Shown piece by piece: positions 27,753 through 36,409 of a DNA stretch of 64,000 bases; position 1 is the stretch's first letter, and each line of letters opens with the position of its first letter. Position numbers and translations under genes: made by a program. The notes below the pieces were generated by a model that saw only the letters and a program-made list of their open reading frames with translations, searched no databases and was not told the DNA's origin. Source of the DNA: Nibribacter koreensis (GTDB lineage: Bacteria > Bacteroidota > Bacteroidia > Cytophagales > Hymenobacteraceae); assembly GCF_039541795.1 (NCBI RefSeq), contig NZ_BAABGX010000001.1, positions 1,426,001-1,490,000 on the forward strand, in the 5' to 3' direction.

Positions 27753-28193
27753 ATGCGGCCCACTTACCGACATATTCTCCTCCTTTTACTGGCCTTTAGC
27801 GTGCTGACGGGCTCTGTGGGCATTGCCGCCACCCAGCGGTTCTGCGCCATGATGGGCATGGAGATTTCTCCGGCCAAGGCAGAGAAAATGGAGGAGATGG
27901 GCTGTTGCCAAAAGAAGGCCCAGGCTAATAAATCCTGCGAAGCCGCCGCCGCTCAGGTTGAAAAAGAAGACTGCTGTACTGCCTCTATCACTTATCACAA
28001 GCTGGACAACTTAGCGCTTAAGCTGAGTGACAAAGTTGTATTCTACACGCTACTACCAGCGCTGACAAGCTCCTACATAGTACCGCCAACCTTCGTGTTG
28101 GTAGCCTCTTCCTCCTGGCCTTCTTTCACAGACGCCTCGCCGCCTCTGGCCGGGCGTGATCTGCTGACCAGACTGCGCATCCTCAACATTTAA
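27753..28193 (+). CDS. Small secreted Cys-rich protein (HYC_CC_PP-like, probable metal handling)
   Basis: 146 residues with a signal peptide (RHILLLLLAFSVLTGSVGIA), then Cys and Met clusters: RFCAMMGMEI, MGCCQKK, SCEAA and EDCCTAS. A hydrophobic stretch rich in Ser/Pro lies near the C-terminus. The FC...CC...CC...PP layout resembles the HYC_CC_PP family seen in Bacteroidota next to TonB receptors and HMA proteins. The same neighbours occur here, suggesting periplasmic copper or other soft-metal binding. Function is inferred only from composition and context. Confidence 0.7.
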   Translation: MRPTYRHILLLLLAFSVLTGSVGIAATQRFCAMMGMEISPAKAEKMEEMGCCQKKAQANKSCEAAAAQVEKEDCCTASITYHKLDNLALKLSDKVVFYTLLPALTSSYIVPPTFVLVASSSWPSFTDASPPLAGRDLLTRLRILNI

Positions 28194-28285
28194 AGATTCT
28201 ATTTCAACCATAAAGAAGTAACGCCTCTTGGCGCGTATTTACTTCTACCTAAAGGAAATAGAGTACTCTTTAAATAAACGCCTTC

Positions 28286-30508
28286 ATGTTTTCATATAAT
28301 TACCGCGTCTTCTGGACCATGGTATTTCTGGGCCTTTGCCTGCCCAATCTGTCTGTTGCCCAATCGCTTTCTGGCCGGGTGATAGACGCCAACACTTCCT
28401 CTGCCCTCATTGGCGCAACGGTCACCTGGTTGGGCACTACCCAAGCCACCAGCACAGACGCCACAGGGTTCTTCCAACTGAAGTCCGCTCCAGCTGGTGA
28501 GTCCTCTCTGCTAGTTACTTACATTGGCTATAAACCAGACACCATCCAAGTGCAGGGCCGCTCCAACCTGGTGATCAAACTTCAGTCTAGTGGTTCTTTG
28601 AAAGAGGTGACCGTTACTGCCAAGCAGGACCGCTATGATGCCATGTCGCCCACCAACTCACAGGTGATCACAGCCATGGACCTAACCAAGTCTGCCTGCT
28701 GCAACCTAGCCGAAAGCTTTGAAACCAACGCCTCTGTGGAAGTCTCCACTTCTGATGCCGTGTCTGGGGCCAAGCAGATTCAAATGCTGGGCTTGGACGG
28801 TTCTTACACGCTGTTGACGACTGATAACGTACCGGCCCTCAGAGGCCTGGCCACGCCCTATCGCTTGAACTACCTTTCAGGCACCTACATAGACGCTATT
28901 GACATCATTAAAGGGACCGGGAGCGTGCTGAACGGCTACGAATCCATTTCGGGCCAGGTGAACGTGCGTTTGAAGGACCCTGAAAAAACAGATAGACTAC
29001 ATGTGAACCTGTACGGCAACAGTTTTGCCAAATGGGACGCCAACGTGAACACCTCAGCTACGCTCACGCCCAAGTTGAGCACTATCCTCATGCTGCACAC
29101 CGACCAGCTGAACAACCGTGTGGATGGCAATGACGATGGATTCCTGGATCTGCCCTTAGGCAAGCACTACAATGTGTTCAACAAATGGAAGTACAATACG
29201 GGCAAGCAATGGGTGGCGGAATTGGGTGTACAAGCCCTTCATGAAAAACGGACCGGCGGGCAGGTAGGCTACAGAAGCGGCATGCCCCAGGTAGAAGATA
29301 GTTTCTATGGCACCGAGTCTGAAACCGACCGCTACAGCGCCTATTCCAAAACGTCCTACACGTTCAAAAACCGGCCGTACCAAAGCCTGGGCTTGATTCT
29401 ATCTGCCGCACACCATGACTTTGACTCTCAGTACGGAGCCAGAACCTACAACGGACGGCAGAACAGCGGCTTGGCTAATTTGATTTTCCAGTCGGCGTTT
29501 GGCAATACGGCGCATACCTATAAAACGGGCTTGAGCTACCAATTAGAAGACTACCAGGAAGAACTAGCTGGCAAAGACTACACCCGCAAAGAGCAAGTGC
29601 CGGGTGCCTTCTTTGAGTACATCTACCAGAACAGCACCAACCTCACCCTGGTGGGCGGCGTGCGCGCCGACCATCACAACCTGTACGGCTGGGTGTACAC
29701 GCCGCGCTTCAATATAAAGTATGACTTCACGCCCAACACCATTCTGCGTCTGGCGGCGGGCAAGGGCTTTAGAGTAGCCAATCCCATCGCCGAGAACGTG
29801 GCCTCTCTCATCAGTAACAGGGAGTTTATCTTGGCAGACAACTTACAGCCAGAAAAAGCCTGGAACCTTGGCGGTAGCTTTACCCAGTACTTTGAAGTGG
29901 GTGCCCGCAAAGGCGCCTTCATCACAGATTACTACTTCACCAGCTTCCAGAACCAGGTGGTGCCAGATATGTACAGCAGTGCCAACCAAGTGGTGTTCAG
30001 CAACCTGGACGGCAGGTCCTTCTCCAAGAGTTTCCAGGCAGAGCTACAGTATGAACTCACTGAGCTACTGGATGTGAAAGCGGCTTACAAGTATTTTGAC
30101 GTGCGCACCACTTATAACGACCAACTCTTGCAACGTCCCTTCATTCCCAACCACCGCGCCTTCCTGAATCTGGGCTTTGCCACGCCGTTTGACAAATGGC
30201 GCGCTGATTTGACGGCTCAGTGGTTTGGTCCGCGCCCGGTACCAGCAATGGAAGCTGAACATGAGGCACACGATGGAATCATCAGGACGCGAACTGTTAG
30301 CCCTTATGCCGTGTTTAATGGGCAAATCACCAGAGCGTTCAAGAAATGGGAAGTGTACCTGGGTGGCGAGAACCTTTTGGGTTACAAGCAAAAAAATCCG
30401 ATTATTGCCGCTGACCGGCCCTTCAGCCAGGATTTTGACGCCAGCATGGTCTGGGCCCCTATTACCGGCAGAGTCATTTACGCCGGCATGCGCTTTACCA
30501 TAAAATGA
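28286..30508 (+). CDS. TonB-dependent outer membrane receptor, probable metal or metallophore uptake
   Basis: 740 residues. A signal peptide ends near SVAQ and is followed by a carboxypeptidase-D-regulatory-like beta-sandwich (LSGRVIDANTSSALIGATV through YIGYKPDTIQV). A plug domain comes next (IQMLGLDGSYTLLTTDNVP; DIIKGTGSVLNGYESISGQV), then a 22-strand-type barrel ending in an aromatic-containing final strand (GRVIYAGMRFTIK). Its position between a Cys-rich secreted protein and an HMA protein suggests copper or another heavy metal as cargo. The substrate is not proven by sequence. Confidence 0.88.
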   Translation: MFSYNYRVFWTMVFLGLCLPNLSVAQSLSGRVIDANTSSALIGATVTWLGTTQATSTDATGFFQLKSAPAGESSLLVTYIGYKPDTIQVQGRSNLVIKLQSSGSLKEVTVTAKQDRYDAMSPTNSQVITAMDLTKSACCNLAESFETNASVEVSTSDAVSGAKQIQMLGLDGSYTLLTTDNVPALRGLATPYRLNYLSGTYIDAIDIIKGTGSVLNGYESISGQVNVRLKDPEKTDRLHVNLYGNSFAKWDANVNTSATLTPKLSTILMLHTDQLNNRVDGNDDGFLDLPLGKHYNVFNKWKYNTGKQWVAELGVQALHEKRTGGQVGYRSGMPQVEDSFYGTESETDRYSAYSKTSYTFKNRPYQSLGLILSAAHHDFDSQYGARTYNGRQNSGLANLIFQSAFGNTAHTYKTGLSYQLEDYQEELAGKDYTRKEQVPGAFFEYIYQNSTNLTLVGGVRADHHNLYGWVYTPRFNIKYDFTPNTILRLAAGKGFRVANPIAENVASLISNREFILADNLQPEKAWNLGGSFTQYFEVGARKGAFITDYYFTSFQNQVVPDMYSSANQVVFSNLDGRSFSKSFQAELQYELTELLDVKAAYKYFDVRTTYNDQLLQRPFIPNHRAFLNLGFATPFDKWRADLTAQWFGPRPVPAMEAEHEAHDGIIRTRTVSPYAVFNGQITRAFKKWEVYLGGENLLGYKQKNPIIAADRPFSQDFDASMVWAPITGRVIYAGMRFTIK

Positions 30509-30576
30509 TTGTTGATTGTCAATTGCTGGTTATTATTAGTTTTAAACAAACACCAATTGACAATTAACAATAAATC

Positions 30577-30614
30577 CGTTTTTGGCCTGATTTTGGTAAA
30601 ACAAGCCAAAAACG
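30577..30614. repeat. 38-bp palindrome, extended arms
   Basis: CGTTTTTGGCCTGATTTT with a right arm ending AAGCCAAAAACG; AAATC and GATTT extend the pairing outward (30572-30619). It lies between the TonB receptor gene and the HMA gene. Confidence 0.85.
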
Positions 30615-30667
30615 GATTTGAAATTGAAAACTTATAACTCATACCTTTTAACTCTTAACTACTCAAA

Positions 30668-31018
30668 ATGAAAACGTTAAAAATCTGGATGCTTGCTTTG
30701 GTCATGACTGGTTTCGCCTCTTTAGCATTTGCGGCCGGCGGCAAGAAAGGCGATGAAGTGAAATTTAAAACCTCGGCGGTGTGCGGCATGTGCAAAGCCA
30801 CCATTGAAAAAGGTCTGGCCTATGAGAAAGGCGTGCAGAAAGCCGTGTTGGATGAGAACACCAAGATTGTCACTGTGACCTATGACGCTAAGAAAACGTC
30901 ACCAGAGAAACTGAAGAAAGCCGTGAACGAGTTAGGCTATGACGCCGATGACAGCCCGGCCACGCCACGTGCCTATGACCGTCTGGATGCGTGCTGCAAG
31001 AAAGACGCAGTTCACTAA
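30668..31018 (+). CDS. Secreted heavy-metal-associated (HMA) domain protein
   Basis: 116 residues: signal peptide (KIWMLALVMTGFASLAFA), then one HMA ferredoxin-like domain with the metal-binding pair C39 and C42 (VCGMCKATIEKGL). The usual VTYD and LKKAVNELGYDADD elements follow, and a CC pair sits near the C-terminus (LDACCKKD). It is a probable periplasmic copper/soft-metal chaperone working with the TonB receptor upstream. Confidence 0.88.
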   Translation: MKTLKIWMLALVMTGFASLAFAAGGKKGDEVKFKTSAVCGMCKATIEKGLAYEKGVQKAVLDENTKIVTVTYDAKKTSPEKLKKAVNELGYDADDSPATPRAYDRLDACCKKDAVH

Positions 31019-31043
31019 ATAGCGAGCCCTTCCTAATTTCAGA

Positions 31044-31070
31044 AAAGCCTGCACTTCAGCAGGCTTTTTT
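31044..31070 (+). terminator. Terminator after the HMA gene
   Basis: Stem AAAGCCTGC / GCAGGCTTT followed by a T-run. A 38-bp palindrome begins nine bases later. Confidence 0.88.
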
Positions 31071-31072
31071 AT

Positions 31073-31122
31073 GCCCTTCGTTTTTGGCCTGTTTTCATGA
31101 AATCAGGCCAAAAACGAAGGGC
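31073..31122. repeat. 38-bp palindrome with extended arms (50 bp)
   Basis: The core at 31079-31116 is extended by GCCCTT and its complement. The arms are perfect outside the loop. Confidence 0.9.
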
Positions 31123-31226
31123 TCTTGGCAACATACCATGCACTTCGTACAAACATTAGAAATTCATATTACCTTTAATCCTTCTTGTCTTAGTAAGGCA
31201 AACAAACCATCACCAATCCATCCTTC

Positions 31227-33101
31227 ATGCAACTCCGTGCTTCATCAATCATCTGGGCCTTCTTATTCTTAGGAGCCTATCAGAGCGTTGCCCAACAACT
31301 GCCCATGCCCCGCAACATTGCCGCCGCTTATCAAAAAGGCACGCGTAATTTAAACGGCACACCCGGCGCGTCTTATTGGCAGAACACCGCTGACTATACC
31401 CTCAACATCAATTTTGACCCCAAGTCCAGAAAAGTAGCGGGCACGGTAGAAATTGACTACACCAACAACAGCCCAGACACGCTCAAGCAGATTGTCTTCA
31501 AACTGTATCCTAACCTGTACCAGAAGGGCGCCCCCCGAGCCGGCGGCATTTCACCTACAGACGTGAGCGAGGGCGTGCAGATTGAAAAACTGAGCTACAA
31601 CCAAGAGGCCCAGGATGTGCAGAAACTGCGCATTGACCACACCAACATGACTGTGCGCATCAAGCCTTTGGCGCCTAAGCAGAAAGGCAAATTTAGTATT
31701 GCCTATAACTATGAATTGAACGCCGGGTCGCATAACCGCACGGGTCAGGTAAATGAACAGGGTGCCGCTTTCCTGGCCTATTTCTTCCCACGCATTGCCG
31801 TTTATGATGACGTGGACGGCTGGAACCGGACGCCTTACCTAGGCCCTCAGGAGTTTTACAATGATTTCTGCAACTTCAAAGTGAACATCACCGTGCCACA
31901 GCATTTTGTGGTCTGGGCCACCGGCGATTTAAAAAACGCTGATGACGTGCTCACCAAGAAATACGCCAAGCGTTTGCAAAGTGCAGAGAAGAAAGACGCC
32001 ATCATCGCCATCATTGACAGCACAGACTTGAAACTCCGTGACATTACCGCCAAGAACGCCCAGAACACCTGGAAGTTTGAGGCCAGCAACGTGATTGACT
32101 TCGCCTTCGCCACGTCAGACCATTATCTCTGGAACTCTACCAGCCTGGTGGTAGACCCCAAGACCAAGCGCCGCACGCGCGTAGACGTAGCCTTTAACCC
32201 TATTCACCATGACTTCAGAGAGGTGATTGACTTCTCCAGAAAAACAGTAGAGGCCATGAGCTATACCTTCCCTAAATGGCCTTTCCCCTACCCGCACATT
32301 ACCGTGTTTAACGGCCTAGACCAAATGGAATACCCTATGATGGTAAACGACAACCCAGTGGAGACCCGCGAGGACGCCATCACCCTCACCGTCCATGAGA
32401 TTTTCCATACCATGACTCCCTTTTACATGGGCACCAATGAAACCAAGTACGGCTGGATGGACGAAGGCTGGGCAACTATAGGTGAGTGGATCATCTCTTC
32501 CATCATTGAGCCCAAGTATACTGATGATTACGGTGTAGCGCCTTATGCCACGATGGCCGGCACCGAGGCCGACATGCCCATCGCCACGCTTTCCACGCAA
32601 CAGTCGGGCACGCCGTTCTTCTTGAATTCTTACCCTAAACCGGCCTTGGGCTACCTGTATGTGAAAGAGATGCTAGGCGATGAGTTGTTCACCAAAGCCC
32701 TGCACACTTACATCCGGAACTGGAATGGCAAGCACCCACTCCCTTGGGACTTCTTCCACTCCATGAACGCAGGCGCGGGTCAAAACCTCAACTGGTTCTG
32801 GCAACGTTGGTTCTTTGACCACGGCGTACCAGACTTGGCCATCGCCAACGTGCAACAGCAGGCCGGAACTTACGTGGTGACCGTAGAAGCCAAAGGCACC
32901 AAACCCGTACCGGTAGAACTCAACATTACCTACGCAGACAATTCTACTGAGAAAGTAAAGCGCAACATTAGCGTCTGGGAAAAAGGAAACACCACCACGC
33001 AGCTAGAATTCAAGCCTACCAAAGCCGTGAAGAAACTGGAACTGAAAGGCACCTACATTCCAGATGTCAACCCCAAAGACAACGTCTACGAAGTAAAGTA
33101 A
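31227..33101 (+). CDS. M1-family zinc metallopeptidase, secreted
   Basis: 624 residues with a signal peptide ending near SVAQQ. The zinc site is complete: H390-E-x-x-H394 (VHEIFHTM) and the third ligand E413 in MDEGWA, at the normal 18-residue spacing. In place of the classical GAMEN exopeptidase motif there is DQMEYPMM, as in many Bacteroidota M1 homologues. The N-terminal beta-saddle (YTLNINFDPKSRKVAGTVEI) is typical. It probably trims peptides in the periplasm or outside the cell. Confidence 0.92.
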   Translation: MQLRASSIIWAFLFLGAYQSVAQQLPMPRNIAAAYQKGTRNLNGTPGASYWQNTADYTLNINFDPKSRKVAGTVEIDYTNNSPDTLKQIVFKLYPNLYQKGAPRAGGISPTDVSEGVQIEKLSYNQEAQDVQKLRIDHTNMTVRIKPLAPKQKGKFSIAYNYELNAGSHNRTGQVNEQGAAFLAYFFPRIAVYDDVDGWNRTPYLGPQEFYNDFCNFKVNITVPQHFVVWATGDLKNADDVLTKKYAKRLQSAEKKDAIIAIIDSTDLKLRDITAKNAQNTWKFEASNVIDFAFATSDHYLWNSTSLVVDPKTKRRTRVDVAFNPIHHDFREVIDFSRKTVEAMSYTFPKWPFPYPHITVFNGLDQMEYPMMVNDNPVETREDAITLTVHEIFHTMTPFYMGTNETKYGWMDEGWATIGEWIISSIIEPKYTDDYGVAPYATMAGTEADMPIATLSTQQSGTPFFLNSYPKPALGYLYVKEMLGDELFTKALHTYIRNWNGKHPLPWDFFHSMNAGAGQNLNWFWQRWFFDHGVPDLAIANVQQQAGTYVVTVEAKGTKPVPVELNITYADNSTEKVKRNISVWEKGNTTTQLEFKPTKAVKKLELKGTYIPDVNPKDNVYEVK

Positions 33102-33117
33102 CATCGCCTTTTAAACG

Positions 33118-33154
33118 AAAAGCCCCGCTACCTCTTTTGAAGTTGCGGGGCTTT
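33118..33154 (+). terminator. Terminator after the M1 peptidase gene
   Basis: Stem AAAGCCCCGC / GCGGGGCTTT with a 17-nt loop. The following T-run is supplied by the palindrome copy that starts at 33156. Confidence 0.82.
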
Positions 33155-33155
33155 C

Positions 33156-33193
33156 CGTTTTTGGCCTATTTTACAAAAAACAGGCCAAAAACA
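33156..33193. repeat. 38-bp palindrome
   Basis: CGTTTTTGGCCTATTTTA with right arm AAACAGGCCAAAAACA. It abuts the terminator of the M1 gene. Confidence 0.85.
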
Positions 33194-33210
33194 GGTTTAA
33201 AATATTTACT

Positions 33211-33361
33211 GAACCTGTTTAGAGTTTTCTAAAATTCCATGGCGCAAGCGTCCGCTTGTGTCCGCACGCATTTTTGATCTGCCATGCGTGCGGATACAAG
33301 CGGACGCTTGCGCCATGGAACCCAGTTGTATATCGGCTTTTTATAAACTCTAAACAGGTTC
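33211..33361. repeat. 151-bp nested inverted repeat (MITE-like)
   Basis: Outer arms GAACCTGTTTAGAGTTT (33211-33227) and their complement (33345-33361) enclose a second, longer dyad at 33235-33320. Its arms contain GGCGCAAGCGTCCGCTTGT and TCCGCACGCA around a ~14-nt loop. It has no coding capacity. It lies between the M1 gene and the convergent crtW gene. Confidence 0.85.
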
Positions 33362-33394
33362 ACTGATGACTTTTTACTGTTAACTGCAAATTTT

Positions 33395-34099
33395 TTACCT
33401 GTTTCCTGAAAGTCGGTCTTTCTCTTGGTAGAGTTTCCACCAGGGCAAATAAGGTTTATCATGGTGCTCATAATGATACCCGAAGAAGTAGCAACTGAGG
33501 AACGCCCATACGTGATTTCGGCCCTGGGTGGAGGATTTGTGCTTGTTGTCTGGTTCGTGCTCCCCGCGGTGCGGCAAATACGTCCCGAAGTAGAACAACT
33601 GAAACGTGGCTAGCACGGCCGGGGCCATCCAAAACAGGATGATGTTCTCCACTGGAAACCAAAGTTGCAGCAAATTATACGTCCCCGCCATCAACAGCAC
33701 TTGAAGGATGGTGATGTACTGCCGGGCAAAGCTTATGAACCACAGAAAGAAGTTGCCGCCGTGGTAATCGGGGTCCTCCTCAGTAGCTACGTGTTGGTGG
33801 TGCAGGTGGTGCTTGGGCAAAAGACGTCCGTAGTAATTGTACGCGAACAGTCCGGCCGTGACGGTGCCTATGATGGTATTCAAACGCTTGTTGCCGGGGG
33901 CTACCACGCCGTGCATGGCGTCATGGGCCGTTATGAACAAACCTGTGTACAGATGCGTCATCACCAATACCGCAACATAGGTCAACGGCGACGTAAAAGA
34001 AACCTCCCAATGCAACAGAAACCACAACAAGCTGGCCCAAGCCGTTAAGATGAGCAAGGCAATGAGGACGCCGGTGTAGGGTTGGTTTTTTGGCTTCAA
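33395..34099 (-). CDS. crtW: Beta-carotene ketolase, CrtW type
   Basis: 234 residues with several membrane helices and the histidine boxes of the di-iron membrane oxygenases: HDAMHG, HHLHHQH and HYEHHD, together with FGTYLPHRGEHEP and the terminal YLPWWKLY. This pattern is that of CrtW, which puts 4-keto groups on beta-ionone rings. With CrtZ in the same cluster the products would be ketohydroxy-carotenoids, giving a red pigment. It is the last gene of the carotenoid run, separated from ispH by a repeat-filled 213-bp gap. Confidence 0.88.
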   Translation of the reverse strand: MKPKNQPYTGVLIALLILTAWASLLWFLLHWEVSFTSPLTYVAVLVMTHLYTGLFITAHDAMHGVVAPGNKRLNTIIGTVTAGLFAYNYYGRLLPKHHLHHQHVATEEDPDYHGGNFFLWFISFARQYITILQVLLMAGTYNLLQLWFPVENIILFWMAPAVLATFQLFYFGTYLPHRGEHEPDNKHKSSTQGRNHVWAFLSCYFFGYHYEHHDKPYLPWWKLYQEKDRLSGNR

Positions 34100-34109
34100 T
34101 GCGAGTAAG

Positions 34110-34245
34110 GTGCTTGAATGTTTAATAACTCCTGCCGCAAGTTTTCAACTTGTGGCTTTAATGATGGAAGTTTGCAACTTCCTTAATAGATACGCAAGTT
34201 AAAAACTTGCGACAAGGTGGCTCCAAGTTGGAAACTTGAAGCAGA
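34110..34245. repeat. Cluster of short CAAGTTT-N-AACTTG hairpins
   Basis: Three consecutive imperfect hairpins built from CCGCAAGTTTTCAACTTGTGG, GGAAGTTTGCAACTTCC and CGCAAGTTAAAAACTTGCG-like units, plus CCAAGTTGGAAACTTGAAG. The same family recurs at 46420-46535. Confidence 0.75.
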
Positions 34246-34254
34246 GAATTAGCT

Positions 34255-34292
34255 CGTTTTTAGGCTATTTTCTGGAAAACAGGACAAAAACG
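34255..34292. repeat. 38-bp palindrome
   Basis: CGTTTTTAGGCTATTTTC, loop, GAAAACAGGACAAAAACG. It lies just after the ispH stop codon. Confidence 0.85.
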
Positions 34293-34312
34293 GATTCTTC
34301 TCTACATTATGC

Positions 34313-35158
34313 TTACAGCGTCTGCAGCGCGTCACGCACTTGTTCCATCAGCCACATGGGCGTAGAAGTGGCTCCGCAAATGCCCACCGTTTCACCATCA
34401 GCAAACCAGTCAGGCTGTATCTCTTCTACCTTAGACACAAAGTAAGTATTAGGGTTGGTGTCTTTGCAGACTTGATACAATACTTTGCCATTAGAAGACT
34501 TGGTGCCCGAGACAAATACAATTTTGTTATACTTCTGGGCGAAGAGACGTAGTTCCTTGTCTCTGTTGGAAACCTGCCGGCAGATGGTGTCATTGGCGTC
34601 TACCGCGTAGCCGCGCGTCTCCAACTCGTTCTTGATGTTATAAAAGCTGTTGGTGCTTTTGGTGGTCTGGCTGTAGAGCGTGATGTTCTGGGGCAACTCA
34701 TGACGCAGCAACTCGTCCAGGTTCTCAAAGACCACCGCCTCGTTGCTGGTCTGGCCTAAAAGGCCTAGCACCTCGGCATGGCCGTGCTTGCCGTAAATGA
34801 AAATCTGTTCTTTCTTGTCAAAGGAGGTCTTGATGCGGTTCTGCAGTTTTAACACCACCGGGCAAGAAGCGTCAATCAAAGTGAGGTTGTTCTGCATGGC
34901 CATCTGGTAGGTAGACGGCGGCTCACCGTGCGCCCTGATCAAGACATGCTCGTCTCTTAGCTCCTGCAACACGTCATAGTTGATGATGCGCAGGCCCTTC
35001 TTCTGCAGGCGCTCCACCTCCTCATCGTTGTGCACAATGTCTCCCAGGCAATACAGGTAGCCGCGCTCCTCTAGCAGGTCTTCTGCCATCTGAATGGCAT
35101 AGATCACCCCGAAGCAAAATCCTGAGTTGGCGTCTATGGTTACCTGTAGTTGTCGCAT
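34313..35158 (-). CDS. ispH: 4-hydroxy-3-methylbut-2-enyl diphosphate reductase
   Basis: 281 residues. It is the last enzyme of the MEP pathway, making IPP and DMAPP for carotenoids and quinones. The three [4Fe-4S] cysteines are C15 (SGFCFGV), C99 (DASCPVV) and C193 (DTICRQVSNRD). Other family motifs are RAHGEPP, GKHGHAEVLG, YSQTTKST and VSGTKSSNG. It is embedded in the carotenoid operon directly after crtYcd, so precursor supply is co-regulated with pigment synthesis. Confidence 0.96.
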   Translation of the reverse strand: MRQLQVTIDANSGFCFGVIYAIQMAEDLLEERGYLYCLGDIVHNDEEVERLQKKGLRIINYDVLQELRDEHVLIRAHGEPPSTYQMAMQNNLTLIDASCPVVLKLQNRIKTSFDKKEQIFIYGKHGHAEVLGLLGQTSNEAVVFENLDELLRHELPQNITLYSQTTKSTNSFYNIKNELETRGYAVDANDTICRQVSNRDKELRLFAQKYNKIVFVSGTKSSNGKVLYQVCKDTNPNTYFVSKVEEIQPDWFADGETVGICGATSTPMWLMEQVRDALQTL

Positions 35159-35161
35159 ATG

Positions 35162-35872
35162 TCAGTTAACAAGCGCAGCGGTGACTTTGTTTGCAGGTGC
35201 TTCGGCTTTTTGCTTCAAGAACTCATAAATGATGATGGTCATGAGCAAAAGCAATAGGGAGTACATGGTGTCTTCGGCGGGAATAGTAGTTATACGGACG
35301 CCCGTGTTGTGTGCGTTATTATACAAAACCACGGGCAGGGCCGTGAGTACCCCGTTCACCAGCAGAAACGGCACCAGATGCACCAAGTACGCCAGGTAAA
35401 AACGTCCCATCTTCTTATACCTGAACAGCCCATAATACACCACTAGCAGGACCGGCACCAGCAGACAGGTGAGCATGGTGTACCACCTTCCCCAGAAAAA
35501 CAGGCCTATGGCCAAGTTAGCTATCACCAAAAACCAGGTAATAGCGGGGGCATATGGCTGTAGCCATTCACGTGTTATATACGTGTTTAAGCATTCATAG
35601 ATAAAGACGCAAGCGTACGGAACAGTGATGAAGAAGAGAACCTCCTCTAAGGGCAGGTTGCCCAGGTAAAGTCCTACCAGATAGTCTGGGTTGAAGCTCC
35701 AGACGCCTTCGCGGGTGAAGGCCATGTCCCAGGCAATGAAGCAGAGCGCCGTCACGGCCATGGCCGGAAACAGATAGCGCCAGTTGGTATAAAAGTGCAC
35801 CCGCTTGTCAAAGGAGAGCACCAGGGGAAAAAAGATGGTGAAAATGTTTAAGTAGAGGTAGATGTAACTCAT
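35162..35872 (-). CDS. crtYcd: Lycopene beta-cyclase, fused CrtYc-CrtYd type
   Basis: 236 residues with about seven membrane helices in two homologous halves. Each half ends in the cyclase signature: PLEEVLFFITVPYACVFIYE in the first and IPAEDTMYSLLLLLMTIIIYE in the second. This heterodimer-derived cyclase makes beta-rings on lycopene and is the common form in Bacteroidota. It overlaps the upstream unknown gene by 4 bp. Confidence 0.9.
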   Translation of the reverse strand: MSYIYLYLNIFTIFFPLVLSFDKRVHFYTNWRYLFPAMAVTALCFIAWDMAFTREGVWSFNPDYLVGLYLGNLPLEEVLFFITVPYACVFIYECLNTYITREWLQPYAPAITWFLVIANLAIGLFFWGRWYTMLTCLLVPVLLVVYYGLFRYKKMGRFYLAYLVHLVPFLLVNGVLTALPVVLYNNAHNTGVRITTIPAEDTMYSLLLLLMTIIIYEFLKQKAEAPANKVTAALVN

Positions 35873-36402
35873 AGTTTCAGGTTGGTCACCTGCTCGCGCT
35901 CCTCACCGGTCAGGTGCTCTGGATGCCGCAAGAGAAAGTCCTTCATGATCTTTAGGGACTCTACCGGCATACCCGACTTTGGATGGCGAAGCATGGCACT
36001 CAAAAATATTTTCTTGTCTTCCTGCAAATGACCGCTCATGTTCAAGTAGCGCGGCACAAAGAACTCAATGGAATAGCGCAAAAACCGCACTTCTGGGTCT
36101 TGCTTGTCTAAGGCCACCGCCTGCTCAAAAATCTGACCCGAGGTGCGCAGGTACTTCAGTTTGGCGTACGGGCTCCAGGTGTGCTTGGCCATCACGGCGT
36201 TGGACACGGCTTTGTAACCCAACTTCAAGGGGTCTTTACCCTGGTACTTCTCCATTAAGGCATGAAAGTCATCGGCTAGGGCTTCGTTCTTGGCAGACTT
36301 CTGATAGAAGCTCAATAACACCGAGTGCCGGTAAGCGTCTGTTTCCTGGGCCACTGGCACAAACACTAGACTAAGGGAGAGGAGAACCGCGGATAAAAGC
36401 AT
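35869..36402 (-). CDS. Conserved unknown protein of carotenoid operons
   Basis: 177 residues with an N-terminal signal peptide or anchor (LLSAVLLSLSLVFVPVAQ), then a mostly helical soluble part (SFYQKSAKNEALADDFHALM; HTWSPYAKLKYLRTSG; RFLRYSIEFFVPRYLN). I do not recognise an enzyme family or catalytic motif. It sits between crtB and crtYcd and overlaps the latter, so it is almost certainly cotranscribed. A role in pigment placement or assembly is possible but is only a guess from context. Confidence 0.8.
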   Translation of the reverse strand: MLLSAVLLSLSLVFVPVAQETDAYRHSVLLSFYQKSAKNEALADDFHALMEKYQGKDPLKLGYKAVSNAVMAKHTWSPYAKLKYLRTSGQIFEQAVALDKQDPEVRFLRYSIEFFVPRYLNMSGHLQEDKKIFLSAMLRHPKSGMPVESLKIMKDFLLRHPEHLTGEEREQVTNLKL

Positions 36403-36409
36403 AAGCGCA

